Shown here piece by piece: positions 26,201-35,111 of a DNA stretch of 64,000 bases. Positions within the stretch are counted from its first letter, which is position 1; the number at the start of each line of letters is the position of its first letter. The position numbers and the translations under genes are program-made. Origin of the DNA: Streptomyces sp. SCSIO 30461. GTDB lineage: Bacteria > Actinomycetota > Actinomycetes > Streptomycetales > Streptomycetaceae. The notes under the pieces were generated by a model. The model was not told the origin of the DNA, searched no databases, and saw only the letters and a list, made by a program, of their open reading frames with translations. Location: positions 3,030,001-3,094,000 of the forward strand of contig NZ_CP146101.1 in assembly GCF_037023745.1 (NCBI RefSeq), in the 5' to 3' direction.

Positions 26201-26980
26201 ATGACCGACAACCGACGTTTCGTGCTCCCTCATACGCTCATCGGTGAAGGCCCGCACCGTGTCATCGCCGTGCACGGCTGGTTCGGTGACCGCGACACCT
26301 ACGCGCCACTGTTCGCCGACCTCGACACGACCTCTTTCAGCTATGCCTTCGTGGACCTGCGGGGATACGGCGAGGCGATGCGGGCGACCGGCGCGTACAC
26401 CACCGGCGAAGGCGCCGCGGACGTGCTGGCGCTCGCCAAGGAGATCGGCTGGGACCGCTTCTCGCTCATCGGCCACTCCATGGGCGGCTCCGTGGTCCAG
26501 CGGGTCGTGGCGCGCGCACCGCAGCAGGTGCGCCGGCTGGTCGGGATCTCCCCGGTGCCCGCCGGCGGCCTGCCGATGCCCCCCGACCAGTGGCGGCTGT
26601 TCGCCGACGCGGCCGACATCCCGGCGAACCGCCGCGCCATCATGGACATCACCACCGGCTCGGTGCGCCCCGGCGCCTGGTTGGACCGGATGACCCAGCG
26701 GTCGCTGCGCAGAAGTGACCCCAAGGCGTTCCGGGCATGGCTCGACTCCTGGGCGACGGAGGACTTCCACAGCGAGATCGAGGGCTCCACCATCCCTGCC
26801 CTCGCCATCGCCGGTGGTCTCGATCCTGCCCTCGGCGCCTCGCTGATGCGCGAGACCTGGCTGCGCTGGTACGCCAGGGGCGAGCTGGCCGAACTGCCCG
26901 CGGCCGGGCACTACGCCATGGACGAGACCCCGCTCCAGTTGATCAGGACCGTGGAGGACTTCCTGCGGGCGGACGCGTGA
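26201..26980 (+). CDS. Alpha/beta-fold hydrolase
   Basis: A 259-residue hydrolase with HGWFGD (oxyanion segment, 25-30), nucleophile Ser93 in GHSMGGS and a C-terminal GHYAMDETP His. Family members include esterases and lactonases; the substrate is unknown. The ATG at 26201 has AGAGG at 8 nt, better than the GTG 6 nt upstream. The stop overlaps the P450 start (GTGA), so the two proteins are probably made together and may act on the same compound. Confidence 0.85.
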   Translation: MTDNRRFVLPHTLIGEGPHRVIAVHGWFGDRDTYAPLFADLDTTSFSYAFVDLRGYGEAMRATGAYTTGEGAADVLALAKEIGWDRFSLIGHSMGGSVVQRVVARAPQQVRRLVGISPVPAGGLPMPPDQWRLFADAADIPANRRAIMDITTGSVRPGAWLDRMTQRSLRRSDPKAFRAWLDSWATEDFHSEIEGSTIPALAIAGGLDPALGASLMRETWLRWYARGELAELPAAGHYAMDETPLQLIRTVEDFLRADA

Positions 26981-28320
26981 GTGGTTCGCGCGACCAGGAC
27001 ACGAATCCAGCCGTCCCCGGCGGTCCGGCGTCGCCCGAAGCCGCACCGCGCCCGGACGGCGCCACCCCACCCGTGCCTGATGTGTACGATCCGAGGGTCC
27101 ACGCCCGGGGGCCGGCGCATGACGCCTTCCGTGTCCTGCGCGCCCATCACCCCGCGGCTTGGCAGGAGGAGTACGAGGTGCTGGGCTGGCCCGCAGGACC
27201 AGGCTTCTGGGCCGTCACCCGCCATGCCGACGTCGTGCGGGTGCTCAAGGACTCGGGCGCCTTCTCGTCCTGGCTGGGAGCGACCCAGATCCGGGACCCG
27301 GACCCGGCCGATCTTCCGTTCATCCGCCGGATGATGCTCAACCAGGACCCTTCATCCGGCAGTGCGGCCGGAGGGCCCGGCTCGGACCACGGGCGACTGC
27401 GGCGACTGGTCAGCCGGGCCTTCACGCCCGCGCGCGTGGACCGGTTCACCGACGCCGCCCGGACTCGTGCCCGCGAACTGCTGGGCGCCGCCAGGGACTC
27501 GGGGCCGGTGGTGGACCTGGTCTCCGCCGTCACCGACGACTACGCCCTGCTGAACCTCGCCGACCTGCTGGGTGTACCGGAGAGTGACCGGGGCCTGCTG
27601 CTCGGCTGGACCGAGCGCGTCATCGCCTACCAGGACCCGGACGAGCCGCCCCTGCTGGACGAGGCCGGCCGGCCGGTGAACCCCCGTTCGCCCGCCATGC
27701 TCCGGGAGATGTTCGACTACGCCCAGGAACTCGCCGCCTACAAACGACGCGTGCCCGCCGATGATGTGATGACGTCACTCGCCACATCCGCGCTGACGGA
27801 CGCGGAGCTGGAGATGTTCTTCTTCCTGCTCACCGTGGCGGGCAATGACACGGTGCGCAGCGCCGCGCCCGGCGGTCTGCTCGCGCTCGCCGAGCACCCG
27901 GACGAACAGCGCAGGCTACGCGACGGAGACGTCCCGCTCGGCACAGCGGTGGAAGAGCTGCTGCGCTGGCACCCCCCGGTGCTCTCGTTCCGCCGCACAG
28001 CCACCCGTGACACGCTCGTCCACGGTCGGCGGATACGGGCGGGCGACAAGGTCGTGGTGTTCCACGCGGCGGCCAACTACGACGAGCGGGTGTTCCGGGA
28101 TCCGCACCGGCTGGACCTGTCCAGGGACCCGAACCCCCACGTCTCGTTCGGCGACGGCCCGCATGTCTGCCTCGGCGCCCACTTCGCCCGGCTCCAGTTG
28201 CGCGTACTGCACGCAGAGGCACGCGACCTACTTCCGCCCATGACGCTGGGGAGCCCGCCGAGGCGCCTCGTGTCCAACTTCATCAACGGGATCAAGTCCC
28301 TGCCGCTGGTTCTGGGCTGA
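26977..28320 (+). CDS. Cytochrome P450
   Basis: A 447-residue P450. Landmarks are the I-helix AGNDT, the ExxR motif in EELLRW, and the heme loop FGDGPHVCLG with Cys398. The B-C region (WLGATQIRDPDPADLPFIRRMMLNQDP) resembles CYP124/125-type enzymes of steroids or branched lipids, by eye only. The segment before the C-helix, normally DPPEHTRLR, is expanded to about 17 residues rich in Ser and Gly (SSGSAAGGPGSDHGRLR), which is odd. Translation is coupled to the upstream hydrolase. The redox partner could be the ferredoxin pair at 31.9 kb. The 3' end overlaps the convergent gene by 29 bp. Confidence 0.9.
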   Translation: MSGSRDQDTNPAVPGGPASPEAAPRPDGATPPVPDVYDPRVHARGPAHDAFRVLRAHHPAAWQEEYEVLGWPAGPGFWAVTRHADVVRVLKDSGAFSSWLGATQIRDPDPADLPFIRRMMLNQDPSSGSAAGGPGSDHGRLRRLVSRAFTPARVDRFTDAARTRARELLGAARDSGPVVDLVSAVTDDYALLNLADLLGVPESDRGLLLGWTERVIAYQDPDEPPLLDEAGRPVNPRSPAMLREMFDYAQELAAYKRRVPADDVMTSLATSALTDAELEMFFFLLTVAGNDTVRSAAPGGLLALAEHPDEQRRLRDGDVPLGTAVEELLRWHPPVLSFRRTATRDTLVHGRRIRAGDKVVVFHAAANYDERVFRDPHRLDLSRDPNPHVSFGDGPHVCLGAHFARLQLRVLHAEARDLLPPMTLGSPPRRLVSNFINGIKSLPLVLG

Positions 28321-29035
28321 CATCCGGCAGCGGCGACTGCGCCGCCCGTGTCACATCGGCGACGAGTTCCACGACATCGGGTCCGTACGCCTCGGTGTTG
28401 AGCACCTTCAGCAGTAGGACGAAGGACCTGCCGCCGTACCTCCGGGACAGCCGCTCGTGGTGCCGGGCGAGATAGCGGGCCGCGGCCTGGTTGGTGATCG
28501 CCCGCTGGCCGCAGAAGAGGAACACCGGTCTGCCGCCCTCGCCGGCGGTGAGCCGGGCGAGCAGCACATACTCGGTGGCGCCCTTGTCCAGCCGGTAGTG
28601 CTCGGTGCCTATCCGGAACGCCAGCCGGTCGGGACCCGGCTCGACGCCGGTGTCTATCCGCACCCCGGGCAGCAGCGAGGACAGATGAGCGGACATCCGG
28701 CGATTGCTCCCGGGGCCTCCCACGCAGAACTCCGTGCGGTCACCGAAGCCCTGCCGCGCGGTGTCGTGCTGGACGATCTGGGCATGCGCCCCGCAGTCCT
28801 TGATCAGCGCGGAGAGCTCCAGCAGGGTGAACACGTCGAAGCGGTGGACCGCACCCTCGCTCGCGGGCTCGCGGTTGACGACGAGCAGGCACTCGGAGTC
28901 CTGTGGCAGACCGAAGAAAGCCTGCTTACGGTGGAGCCGCCGACGCCAGAGGCAGGTGCGTGCCAGCCAGCCGAGTGAGGCGCTGGTGCCGGCGGCCACG
29001 ACACCGAGCACAAGGTCGCGCAGGTCTGCGTTCAT
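28292..29035 (-). CDS. Membrane-anchored hypothetical protein
   Basis: A 247-residue protein with a weak N-terminal hydrophobic segment (about residues 8-25) that could anchor it, then a soluble domain. Visible conserved-looking blocks are FGLPQDSECLLVVNREPASE, DVFTLLELSALIKDCGAHAQ, FCVGGPGSNRRMSAHL and VFLFCGQRAITNQAAARYLA. The GGPGSN loop could bind a nucleotide or phosphate. I do not recognise the family. Its 3' end overlaps the P450 gene. Confidence 0.6.
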   Translation of the reverse strand: MNADLRDLVLGVVAAGTSASLGWLARTCLWRRRLHRKQAFFGLPQDSECLLVVNREPASEGAVHRFDVFTLLELSALIKDCGAHAQIVQHDTARQGFGDRTEFCVGGPGSNRRMSAHLSSLLPGVRIDTGVEPGPDRLAFRIGTEHYRLDKGATEYVLLARLTAGEGGRPVFLFCGQRAITNQAAARYLARHHERLSRRYGGRSFVLLLKVLNTEAYGPDVVELVADVTRAAQSPLPDVSPEPAAGT

Positions 29036-29141
29036 GGGCGCGCATGGTAGCGGGCCGCACGGAGAGGTGTTCGAGGCGGTCCTGACGGGCAGACCCGGGT
29101 GACGTTACGCTGCGGCCGACTCTCGTCGGCTGGAGGTACAC

Positions 29142-31025
29142 ATGCGTCGTACTACCAGGACAACCAATCGTCTTGTCGCCGTTCCCGCGCTGGTCATCGC
29201 CGTGTTCACGGCGGGGGCCGCGGGGCCGTCGGCGGTTCCCGCGGCACCGGCAGCCGGACGGGCTGCCGAAGCCGAGACCGTCAACGGCAAGACCGTCAAC
29301 GGCAAGGCTCTCACGGCCCGGAAGAAGGTGCCCGTCGCCGTCGGGTACGGCGGGGTGGTCTCAAGCGTCGACCCGGACGCCTCGGCGGTCGGCATCGAGG
29401 TCCTGCGCGGCGGCGGCAACGCGGTGGACGCCGCCGTCGCCACGGCCGCGGCACTCGGGGTCACCGAGCCGTACTCCGCGGGCATCGGTGGTGGCGGCTT
29501 CTTCGTCTACTACGACGCCGCCACCCGAACGGTCCATACCGTCGACGGTCGTGAGACCGCGCCGCGCAGCGCGGACGCGTCGCTCTTCCTGGAGAACGGC
29601 AAACCCATCCCGTTCGAGGAAGGAGTCACCAGCGGCCTCGGCGTCGGTACCCCCGGCACCCCGGACACCTGGGACGCGGCGCTGGACGAATGGGGCAGCA
29701 GGTCCCTGCGCACCCTGCTGAAGCCGGCTCAGAAGCTCGCCAGGGACGGCTTCGTCGTGGACGCCACCTTCCGCGCCCAGACCCAGGCGAACGAGGCCCG
29801 CTTCCGGGACTTCCCGGCCACATCCGAGCTCTTCCTGCCGGGCGGGCGGCTGCCGGTGGTCGGCTCGGTCTTCCGCAACCCGGATCTGGCGCGTACCTAC
29901 GCGGAGCTCGGACGCAAGGGCACCGGAGCGCTCTACCGAGGTCCCATCGCACGGGACATCGTGGACGCCGTGCGCGACCCGCAGCTCAGTGAGGGCGCGA
30001 CGCGGGTGGTGCGGCCGGGTGACCTGACGATGCGGGACCTGGCGGCCTACGAGACCGAGTGGCGGCGACCGACCGTGATGACCTACCGGGGCCTGGACGT
30101 GTACGGCATGAGACCCGTGTCATCCGGTGGTACGACCGTCGGCGAGGCGCTCAACATCCTGGAGAGCACCGACCTCTCGGATGAGTCGGAGGCCGGCTAT
30201 CTGCACCGGTTCATCGAAGCGAGCCGGATCGCCTTCGCCGACCGCGGACGCTGGGTGGGCGACCCGGCGTTCGTGGACGTACCCGTGAGGGAACTGCTGT
30301 CCCAGCGCTACGCGAACTCGCGGGCGTGCCTGATCCGCGACGACGCCGTACTCAAGAGCCCGCTGGCACCGGGAGACCCCCGCAAGCCCACCGCGTGCAC
30401 CGCGGCCGGTGTGGCGGTCCCGGCGACCTACGAGGGCGACAACACCACGCATCTCACGGTCGCCGACCGGTGGGGCAACGTCGTCGCCTACACCTTGACC
30501 ATCGAGTCCACCGGCGGCAGCGCGATCACCGTGCCCGGGCGGGGCTTCCTGCTCAACAACGAGCTCACCGACTTCTCCTTCGCCCCGGCGAGCCCGTCCG
30601 TGCCCGACCCCAACCTGCCAGGACCGCGCAAGCGCCCCCGCTCCTCCATGTCCCCCACGATCGTGCTCGACCAGCGCGACCGGCCGGTGCTGGCCCTCGG
30701 CTCCCCTGGCGGCGCCACCATCATCACCACAGTGCTCCAGACCCTGACCGGTGTGGTGGACCGCGGACTTCCGCTGGTCGACGCCATCGCTGCCCCGCGC
30801 GCGAGCCAGCGCAACCAGTCCACGACCGAAGTGGAACCCGCTCTCTGGAACAGCCCGCTGAAGGCTGAGCTGGAGGCGATCGGTCACTCCTTCCGGCAGA
30901 ACCCGGAGATCGGCGCCGCTACGGCGATCCAGCGGCTGCCGGACGGGCGCTGGCTCGCCGCCGCCGAGAAGGTACGGCGCGGCGGGGGCTCGGCCATGGC
31001 CGTACGGCCCAGCGGCACGCCGTAG
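29142..31025 (+). CDS. ggt: Gamma-glutamyltransferase (secreted)
   Basis: A 627-residue gamma-glutamyl transpeptidase that cleaves glutathione and gamma-glutamyl amides outside the membrane. A signal peptide covers about residues 1-35. The large-subunit region has the GGGNAVDAAVATAAALGVTEPYSAGIGGGGFF block. The autocleavage site and nucleophile are Thr435 in DNTTHLTV; the small subunit continues with the oxyanion and gamma-Glu-binding segments MSPTIVLD and LGSPGGATIITTVLQ. Precursor length is normal. GGAGG precedes the ATG. Confidence 0.93.
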   Translation: MRRTTRTTNRLVAVPALVIAVFTAGAAGPSAVPAAPAAGRAAEAETVNGKTVNGKALTARKKVPVAVGYGGVVSSVDPDASAVGIEVLRGGGNAVDAAVATAAALGVTEPYSAGIGGGGFFVYYDAATRTVHTVDGRETAPRSADASLFLENGKPIPFEEGVTSGLGVGTPGTPDTWDAALDEWGSRSLRTLLKPAQKLARDGFVVDATFRAQTQANEARFRDFPATSELFLPGGRLPVVGSVFRNPDLARTYAELGRKGTGALYRGPIARDIVDAVRDPQLSEGATRVVRPGDLTMRDLAAYETEWRRPTVMTYRGLDVYGMRPVSSGGTTVGEALNILESTDLSDESEAGYLHRFIEASRIAFADRGRWVGDPAFVDVPVRELLSQRYANSRACLIRDDAVLKSPLAPGDPRKPTACTAAGVAVPATYEGDNTTHLTVADRWGNVVAYTLTIESTGGSAITVPGRGFLLNNELTDFSFAPASPSVPDPNLPGPRKRPRSSMSPTIVLDQRDRPVLALGSPGGATIITTVLQTLTGVVDRGLPLVDAIAAPRASQRNQSTTEVEPALWNSPLKAELEAIGHSFRQNPEIGAATAIQRLPDGRWLAAAEKVRRGGGSAMAVRPSGTP

Positions 31026-31081
31026 GTCCTGTCCTGTCCGACCCGGAAAGGACCTGCGCGGGCACACGCGCGACCGCACGT

Positions 31082-31113
31082 CACCGGGGTCACCCATGAG
31101 GGTGGCCCCGGTG
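31082..31113. terminator. Hairpin after ggt
   Basis: A 14-bp stem (CACCGGGGTCACCC and its partner, with one T-G pair) and an ATGA loop lie 57 bp after the ggt stop. A probable intrinsic terminator. Confidence 0.6.
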
Positions 31114-31184
31114 GCGTACCGGGCCCGGGGGCTGCTTGCTGTTAAGTGCGGAACGCGGACAGGCGAGCAGAGAGCGAGTGGCCC

Positions 31185-31826
31185 ATGGAAGCGGACAGGC
31201 AGCGGCTGCGGACCCCGCGAGCGGCAGGTCTTGCCGGGATCGTGTTCGCCCTGCTGCTGGCGGCTGCGATCGTGCTGATGCGGACCGCGATTCCCGAGGG
31301 CGCCGCCACGACCGGCGGGATCAGCCCCGACCGAAAGCGGGCCGTGCGCGCGGCACTCGAACTCGTGCCCTTCGCCGGGATCTTCTTCCTGTGGTTCATG
31401 GGTGCCCTCCGGGCGCAGGTCGGGGAGGCGGAGGACAAGTTCGTCGCCACCGTCTTCCTGGGCAGCGGACTGGTCTTCGTTGCCACGCTGTTCGGCGCCG
31501 CCGCGGCGGCCGGCAGCATCCTTGCCGACCAGCAGCCGTCGGACTTCGGCCGCAACTTCGCGTACACGCTGCTGACGACGTACTCCATGCGGATGGCCGC
31601 GGTCTTCATCTTCACCACCTCGCACATCGGCCACCGGCTCGGGCTGCTGCCGCGCCCCTACACGATCATCGGGGTGGTGGCAGGCCTGATCCTGCTGTTC
31701 GCAGGGCCGGGCTTTCCCTGGTCCGAGCTGGTGTTCCCGGCCTGGGCGGTGCTCATCAGCGCCTATCTGATCAGGCTTCGCCTGGGGTCTCGGACCGATG
31801 TGCCCACCGCCACCGGGCCGGTGTGA
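31185..31826 (+). CDS. Multi-pass membrane protein of unknown function
   Basis: A 213-residue protein with about five hydrophobic helices, including GLAGIVFALLLAAAIVLM (about 15-32), ALELVPFAGIFFLWFMGALR, VATVFLGSGLVFVATLFGAA and TIIGVVAGLILLFAGPGF. The loop between helices 1 and 2 is charged (SPDRKRAVR). No family recognised. The ATG at 31185 is preferred over one 39 bp earlier because it gives the compact N-terminus. It lies 100 bp upstream of the ferredoxin operon. Confidence 0.65.
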   Translation: MEADRQRLRTPRAAGLAGIVFALLLAAAIVLMRTAIPEGAATTGGISPDRKRAVRAALELVPFAGIFFLWFMGALRAQVGEAEDKFVATVFLGSGLVFVATLFGAAAAAGSILADQQPSDFGRNFAYTLLTTYSMRMAAVFIFTTSHIGHRLGLLPRPYTIIGVVAGLILLFAGPGFPWSELVFPAWAVLISAYLIRLRLGSRTDVPTATGPV

Positions 31827-31926
31827 CCCCGGCAGTTCACTCCTCCGGCGCACTCGACGGGCGGAGCACCGCCGGTGAGCCCATGCTGAATCGGAGAGTG
31901 ACTCGTCACGGGAAGGACTGATCCGG

Positions 31927-32169
31927 GTGAGAGTTGTCGTCGATCTCAACCGATGCCAGGGTTACGCGCAGTGCGCGTTCCTCGCACCGGACGTCTTCGA
32001 AATGCACGGCGATGAAGCGCTGCTGTACAACCCGCACGCCGACAAGGCGCAGCGTGATGCTGTGGTCAGGGCGGCGGCAGCCTGTCCGGTGCAGGCGATT
32101 CTTGTCGACGGGGTGGGCGAGGAAGCCGCTGCCACCGCCGGTGCGCAGGGGGCCCACGATGCCCGGTGA
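31927..32169 (+). CDS. [3Fe-4S] ferredoxin (P450 redox partner)
   Basis: An 80-residue ferredoxin with C10-x5-C16 and C53-Pro, the pattern of actinobacterial single-cluster 3Fe-4S ferredoxins that feed P450s. The extra Cys of 4Fe-4S ferredoxins is replaced (QGYAQC). The acidic surface is typical. The GTG start at 31927 has GGAAGGA upstream. Its end overlaps the reductase start by 11 bp, showing coupled expression with the reductase and the P450 at 33596. Confidence 0.9.
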   Translation: MRVVVDLNRCQGYAQCAFLAPDVFEMHGDEALLYNPHADKAQRDAVVRAAAACPVQAILVDGVGEEAAATAGAQGAHDAR

Positions 32170-33547
32170 ATTCCTCGACTGGCTGAAGCGCGAAGGGCGC
32201 ATCGTCATCGTCGGTGCCTCGCTGGCCGGTCTGCGAGCCGCCGAGACCCTCCGGGGCGAAGGGTTCGCCGGTTCACTGACGATGATCGGCGACGAACCGT
32301 ACGAGCCCTACGACCGCCCCCCGCTCTCCAAGGCCGTCCTGCTGGGGCGGGCCGCCCCGGACCGTACGGAGCTGCCCCGGCGCCGAGAGGTGGACGCCGA
32401 CTGGCGCCTCGGTGTGCCGGCGACCGGACTCGACATGGCAGGCCGGAAGGTGCAACTGGCCGACGGGGAAGAGGTGCCGTACGACCGGCTGCTGATCGCC
32501 ACCGGTGTACGGGCGCGCTCCTGGCCGCACGAGACCGAAGCCGAACTCGACGGAGTGTTCGTACTGCGCGGCAGGGACGACGCCACCGCGCTCCAGAAGC
32601 GTCTGTCGGCCGGCCCCCGCAGGGTTCTGGTGATCGGCGCGGGGTTCACCGGCTCGGAGATCGCGTCAGCCTGCCGGGAGCGGGAGATCGAGGTCACCCT
32701 CGCGGAACGCGGTTCGTCTCCACTGGTCGGGGCGCTCGGCGGGGTGGTCGGACAGGTCGCCGCCCAACTCCACCGCGAGAACGGCGTGGACCTTCGCTGC
32801 GAGGTGATGGTCACCGGTCTGGAAGGCGACACGGCGGGCCGGGTGCGTGCCGCCCACCTCTCCGACGGCACCAGTGTGGAAACGGACGTCGTGGTCGTCT
32901 GCCTCGGCGCGACCCGCAACACCGAATGGCTCGCCGGATCCGGTCTCGGCGCAGGGCCCCGTGGCATCGCCTGCGACGCCGGATGCCGGGCGTTCGACAT
33001 CCGGGGCATCGTCACCGACGACATCTTCGTCGCCGGAGACGTGGCACGGTCCCCGCACCCGCTCTTCGGCTACCAGTTCCTGTCCCTGGAGCACTGGGGC
33101 AACGCGGTCTCCCAGGCCGAGACCGCCGCGCACAACATGCTCTGCGACAGCGTCGAACGCCGCCCCCACATGTGGGTGCCGGGCTTCTGGTCCGCCCAGT
33201 TCGGGGTGAACATCAAATCGGTCGGCGTCCCATCGATGGGCACGGAGATCATCATCGCGCAGGGCTCGCTCGCCGAGCGCCGGTTCGTCGGTGTGTACGG
33301 CTACCAGGGGCGGGTCATCGGCGCCGTCACTTTCGACCATGCGCACTGGCTGCCGTTCTACCAGCACCTGATCGAGACGACCGCGCCCTTCCCCCCGAAG
33401 TTCGAGACCGTGGACCGTCGCCCCGAGGGGCTACGCCCGATGTCGGCGGAGTTCCCCGACCCCTCGGTGCCCACCCACGGGCCGACCGTCACCCTCAGCG
33501 GGTACTCGCCGGCGGACCGGCGGATGACCTTCACTCCCGGCAGGTAA
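32159..33547 (+). CDS. FAD-dependent ferredoxin reductase
   Basis: A 462-residue pyridine-nucleotide-disulfide-type reductase. The FAD-binding Rossmann motif is IVIVGASLAGLRAA (about 15-28), the NAD(P)H-binding motif VLVIGAGFTGSEIA is in the middle, and DDIFVAGDVA is the FAD-ribityl segment. The C-terminal extension of about 90 residues resembles the interface domain of putidaredoxin-reductase-like enzymes plus a Pro-rich tail. It transfers electrons from NAD(P)H to the adjacent ferredoxin. The ATG at 32159 overlaps the ferredoxin gene. Confidence 0.9.
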   Translation: MPGEFLDWLKREGRIVIVGASLAGLRAAETLRGEGFAGSLTMIGDEPYEPYDRPPLSKAVLLGRAAPDRTELPRRREVDADWRLGVPATGLDMAGRKVQLADGEEVPYDRLLIATGVRARSWPHETEAELDGVFVLRGRDDATALQKRLSAGPRRVLVIGAGFTGSEIASACREREIEVTLAERGSSPLVGALGGVVGQVAAQLHRENGVDLRCEVMVTGLEGDTAGRVRAAHLSDGTSVETDVVVVCLGATRNTEWLAGSGLGAGPRGIACDAGCRAFDIRGIVTDDIFVAGDVARSPHPLFGYQFLSLEHWGNAVSQAETAAHNMLCDSVERRPHMWVPGFWSAQFGVNIKSVGVPSMGTEIIIAQGSLAERRFVGVYGYQGRVIGAVTFDHAHWLPFYQHLIETTAPFPPKFETVDRRPEGLRPMSAEFPDPSVPTHGPTVTLSGYSPADRRMTFTPGR

Positions 33548-33595
33548 CGCCGTACGAGGCCGCCGGAGCCCTGTGAGCCACCCCAAGGACTGGTC

Positions 33596-34834
33596 ATGAC
33601 CCAAGCCGAAGGCAGTCTGCTGCGGCAGATCCTTGACTACAGCAATCGACACAACCCATACCCGCTGTATGCGGAGCTGCGCAAGACCCCGGTCCTCAGC
33701 GAGGGCGACGGCGCCTATGTCGTGAGCACGTACGACGAGGTCCTGAGCCTGCTGCACGACCCGCGGGTCAGTTCCGACCCGCGCAACATGACCGCGCCCG
33801 GGGGGCCTGAGCTCGGCCAGCAGGAGGAGCCCGGCCTGCCGCCCAGCTTCATCCGGCAGGACCCCCCGGAGCACGACCGGCTCCGTCGGATGACCAACGC
33901 GTCCTTCGGCCCGCCGCACACCCCGCGCCGCATCGACGAGATGCGCGGCGACCTGGGCAAGGTGGTGTCCGGTCTCATCGACGGGATCGGGAACACGGAC
34001 CGGATCGACCTCGTCGAGCAGTTCTCGTACCCCTTCCCGGTGACCGCGATCTGCCGGCTGCTCGGCGTGCCGCGTGAGGACGAGCCGCGCTTCCACGGCT
34101 GGGCCGACACCTTGGCGGCGAGTCTGGACCCGATGCCCGGAGAGGACCCGACCGAGCGGAACAAGATCGCTGAGAAGGCTCGCACGGAGCTCGGCATGTA
34201 TCTGGCCGGACTCATCGATGAGCGCCGCAAGGACCCCAAGCACGACATGCTCTCCGAATTGGCGACCCGCCATGGGCCGGACGGGGTCATGACGACCATG
34301 GAGCTGCTGAGCACGTCGGCGCTGCTGCTGATCGCCGGCCATGAGACCACGGTCAACCTGATCACCAACGGGATGCTCACACTGCTGCGCAATCCCGACC
34401 AGCTCCAGCGGCTGCGCGAGGACCCGAAGTCGGTGGTCCCCATGGTGGAGGAGCTGCTGCGCTTCGAACCCCCTGTGCAACTGGTGCCCAACCGCACCAC
34501 CCTCGCGGACATCGACATCCGCGGCGTCACCATCCCCAAGGGCGCGTCCCTCTGGCTGGTCGCGGCCGCGGGCAACCGCGACCCGAAGCGGTTCGCGCAC
34601 CCGGACCGGTTCGACCCGGACCGGGGCGACATCCAGCACCTGGGCTTCGGCAGTGGCATCCACTCCTGCTTCGGCGCCCCGCTGGCCCGGCTGGAGGCCC
34701 AGTTGGCGCTGAGTGAGCTCGCGCGCAGGCTGGTCAACCCCCGGCTGCTGGAGGACCCGCCCGAGTACCGGCGGAACGCGGTGCTGCGCGGGCCCCGCCA
34801 TCTGCCCATCGCCTGCAACGACATCCGGCCCTGA
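33596..34834 (+). CDS. Cytochrome P450 (CYP107-like)
   Basis: A 412-residue bacterial class I P450. It has DPPEHDRLRRM before the C-helix, AGHETT in the I-helix, the ExxR in EELLRF, and the heme loop FGSGIHSCFG with Cys358. The overall pattern is that of CYP107-type enzymes, so a macrolide- or fatty-acid-like substrate is possible. It closes the ferredoxin-reductase-P450 operon 48 bp after the reductase. No biosynthetic backbone gene is nearby, so its natural substrate cannot be inferred. Confidence 0.92.
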   Translation: MTQAEGSLLRQILDYSNRHNPYPLYAELRKTPVLSEGDGAYVVSTYDEVLSLLHDPRVSSDPRNMTAPGGPELGQQEEPGLPPSFIRQDPPEHDRLRRMTNASFGPPHTPRRIDEMRGDLGKVVSGLIDGIGNTDRIDLVEQFSYPFPVTAICRLLGVPREDEPRFHGWADTLAASLDPMPGEDPTERNKIAEKARTELGMYLAGLIDERRKDPKHDMLSELATRHGPDGVMTTMELLSTSALLLIAGHETTVNLITNGMLTLLRNPDQLQRLREDPKSVVPMVEELLRFEPPVQLVPNRTTLADIDIRGVTIPKGASLWLVAAAGNRDPKRFAHPDRFDPDRGDIQHLGFGSGIHSCFGAPLARLEAQLALSELARRLVNPRLLEDPPEYRRNAVLRGPRHLPIACNDIRP

Positions 34835-34874
34835 CGGCCCGCGACGACCTCCGGCGCTGACGGTGCGGTGTCCC

Positions 34875-34897
34875 ACCGGGTCCTGTCCGGACCCGGT
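34875..34897. terminator. Hairpin after the P450 operon
   Basis: ACCGGGTCC and its complement with a 5-nt loop, about 40 bp after the P450 stop and ending at the map remnant. Confidence 0.5.
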
Positions 34898-34899
34898 AC

Positions 34900-34962
34900 T
34901 CACGGAGCGGTGAGGATGCGCGGGCCCGCGTCCGTGATGCCCACCGTCTGCTCGACGTGGAG
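34900..34962 (-). pseudogene. C-terminal remnant of type I methionine aminopeptidase
   Basis: The minus strand encodes HVEQTVGITDAGPRILTAP and a TGA, matching the C-terminal end of Streptomyces type I methionine aminopeptidases (HxEHTVxITDxGPRILT). About 95% of the gene is missing: the sequence upstream on this strand is the oppositely oriented XRE remnant. It marks a deletion scar. Confidence 0.6.
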
Positions 34963-35030
34963 GTCGCGGCGGCGGCCGGGCTCTCGGCGGAGACCCTGCG
35001 CAAGATCGAGACCGGCCGCGCACTGTGCGC
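34951..35030 (+). pseudogene. Internal remnant of an XRE-family regulator
   Basis: The plus strand reads LDVEVAAAAGLSAETLRKIE followed by TGRA, the XRE helix-turn-helix of a Streptomyces regulator that I recall lying beside the methionine aminopeptidase. No N-terminus or ligand domain remains; the frame passes into low-complexity Pro/Arg sequence. Confidence 0.55.
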
Positions 35031-35111
35031 CCCTCCCCGTCCCCGCGACCGTCCCCGTCCCCGCGGTCGCGCCCAGCGCCGCCCGGCCGTTCGCGGCGTA
35101 GTCTCCCGACC

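Noticed and set aside
26977..34834. Secondary-metabolite gene cluster around the two P450s
   Set aside because: No polyketide, peptide, terpene or other backbone synthase, and the genes between (ggt, membrane proteins) are unrelated.
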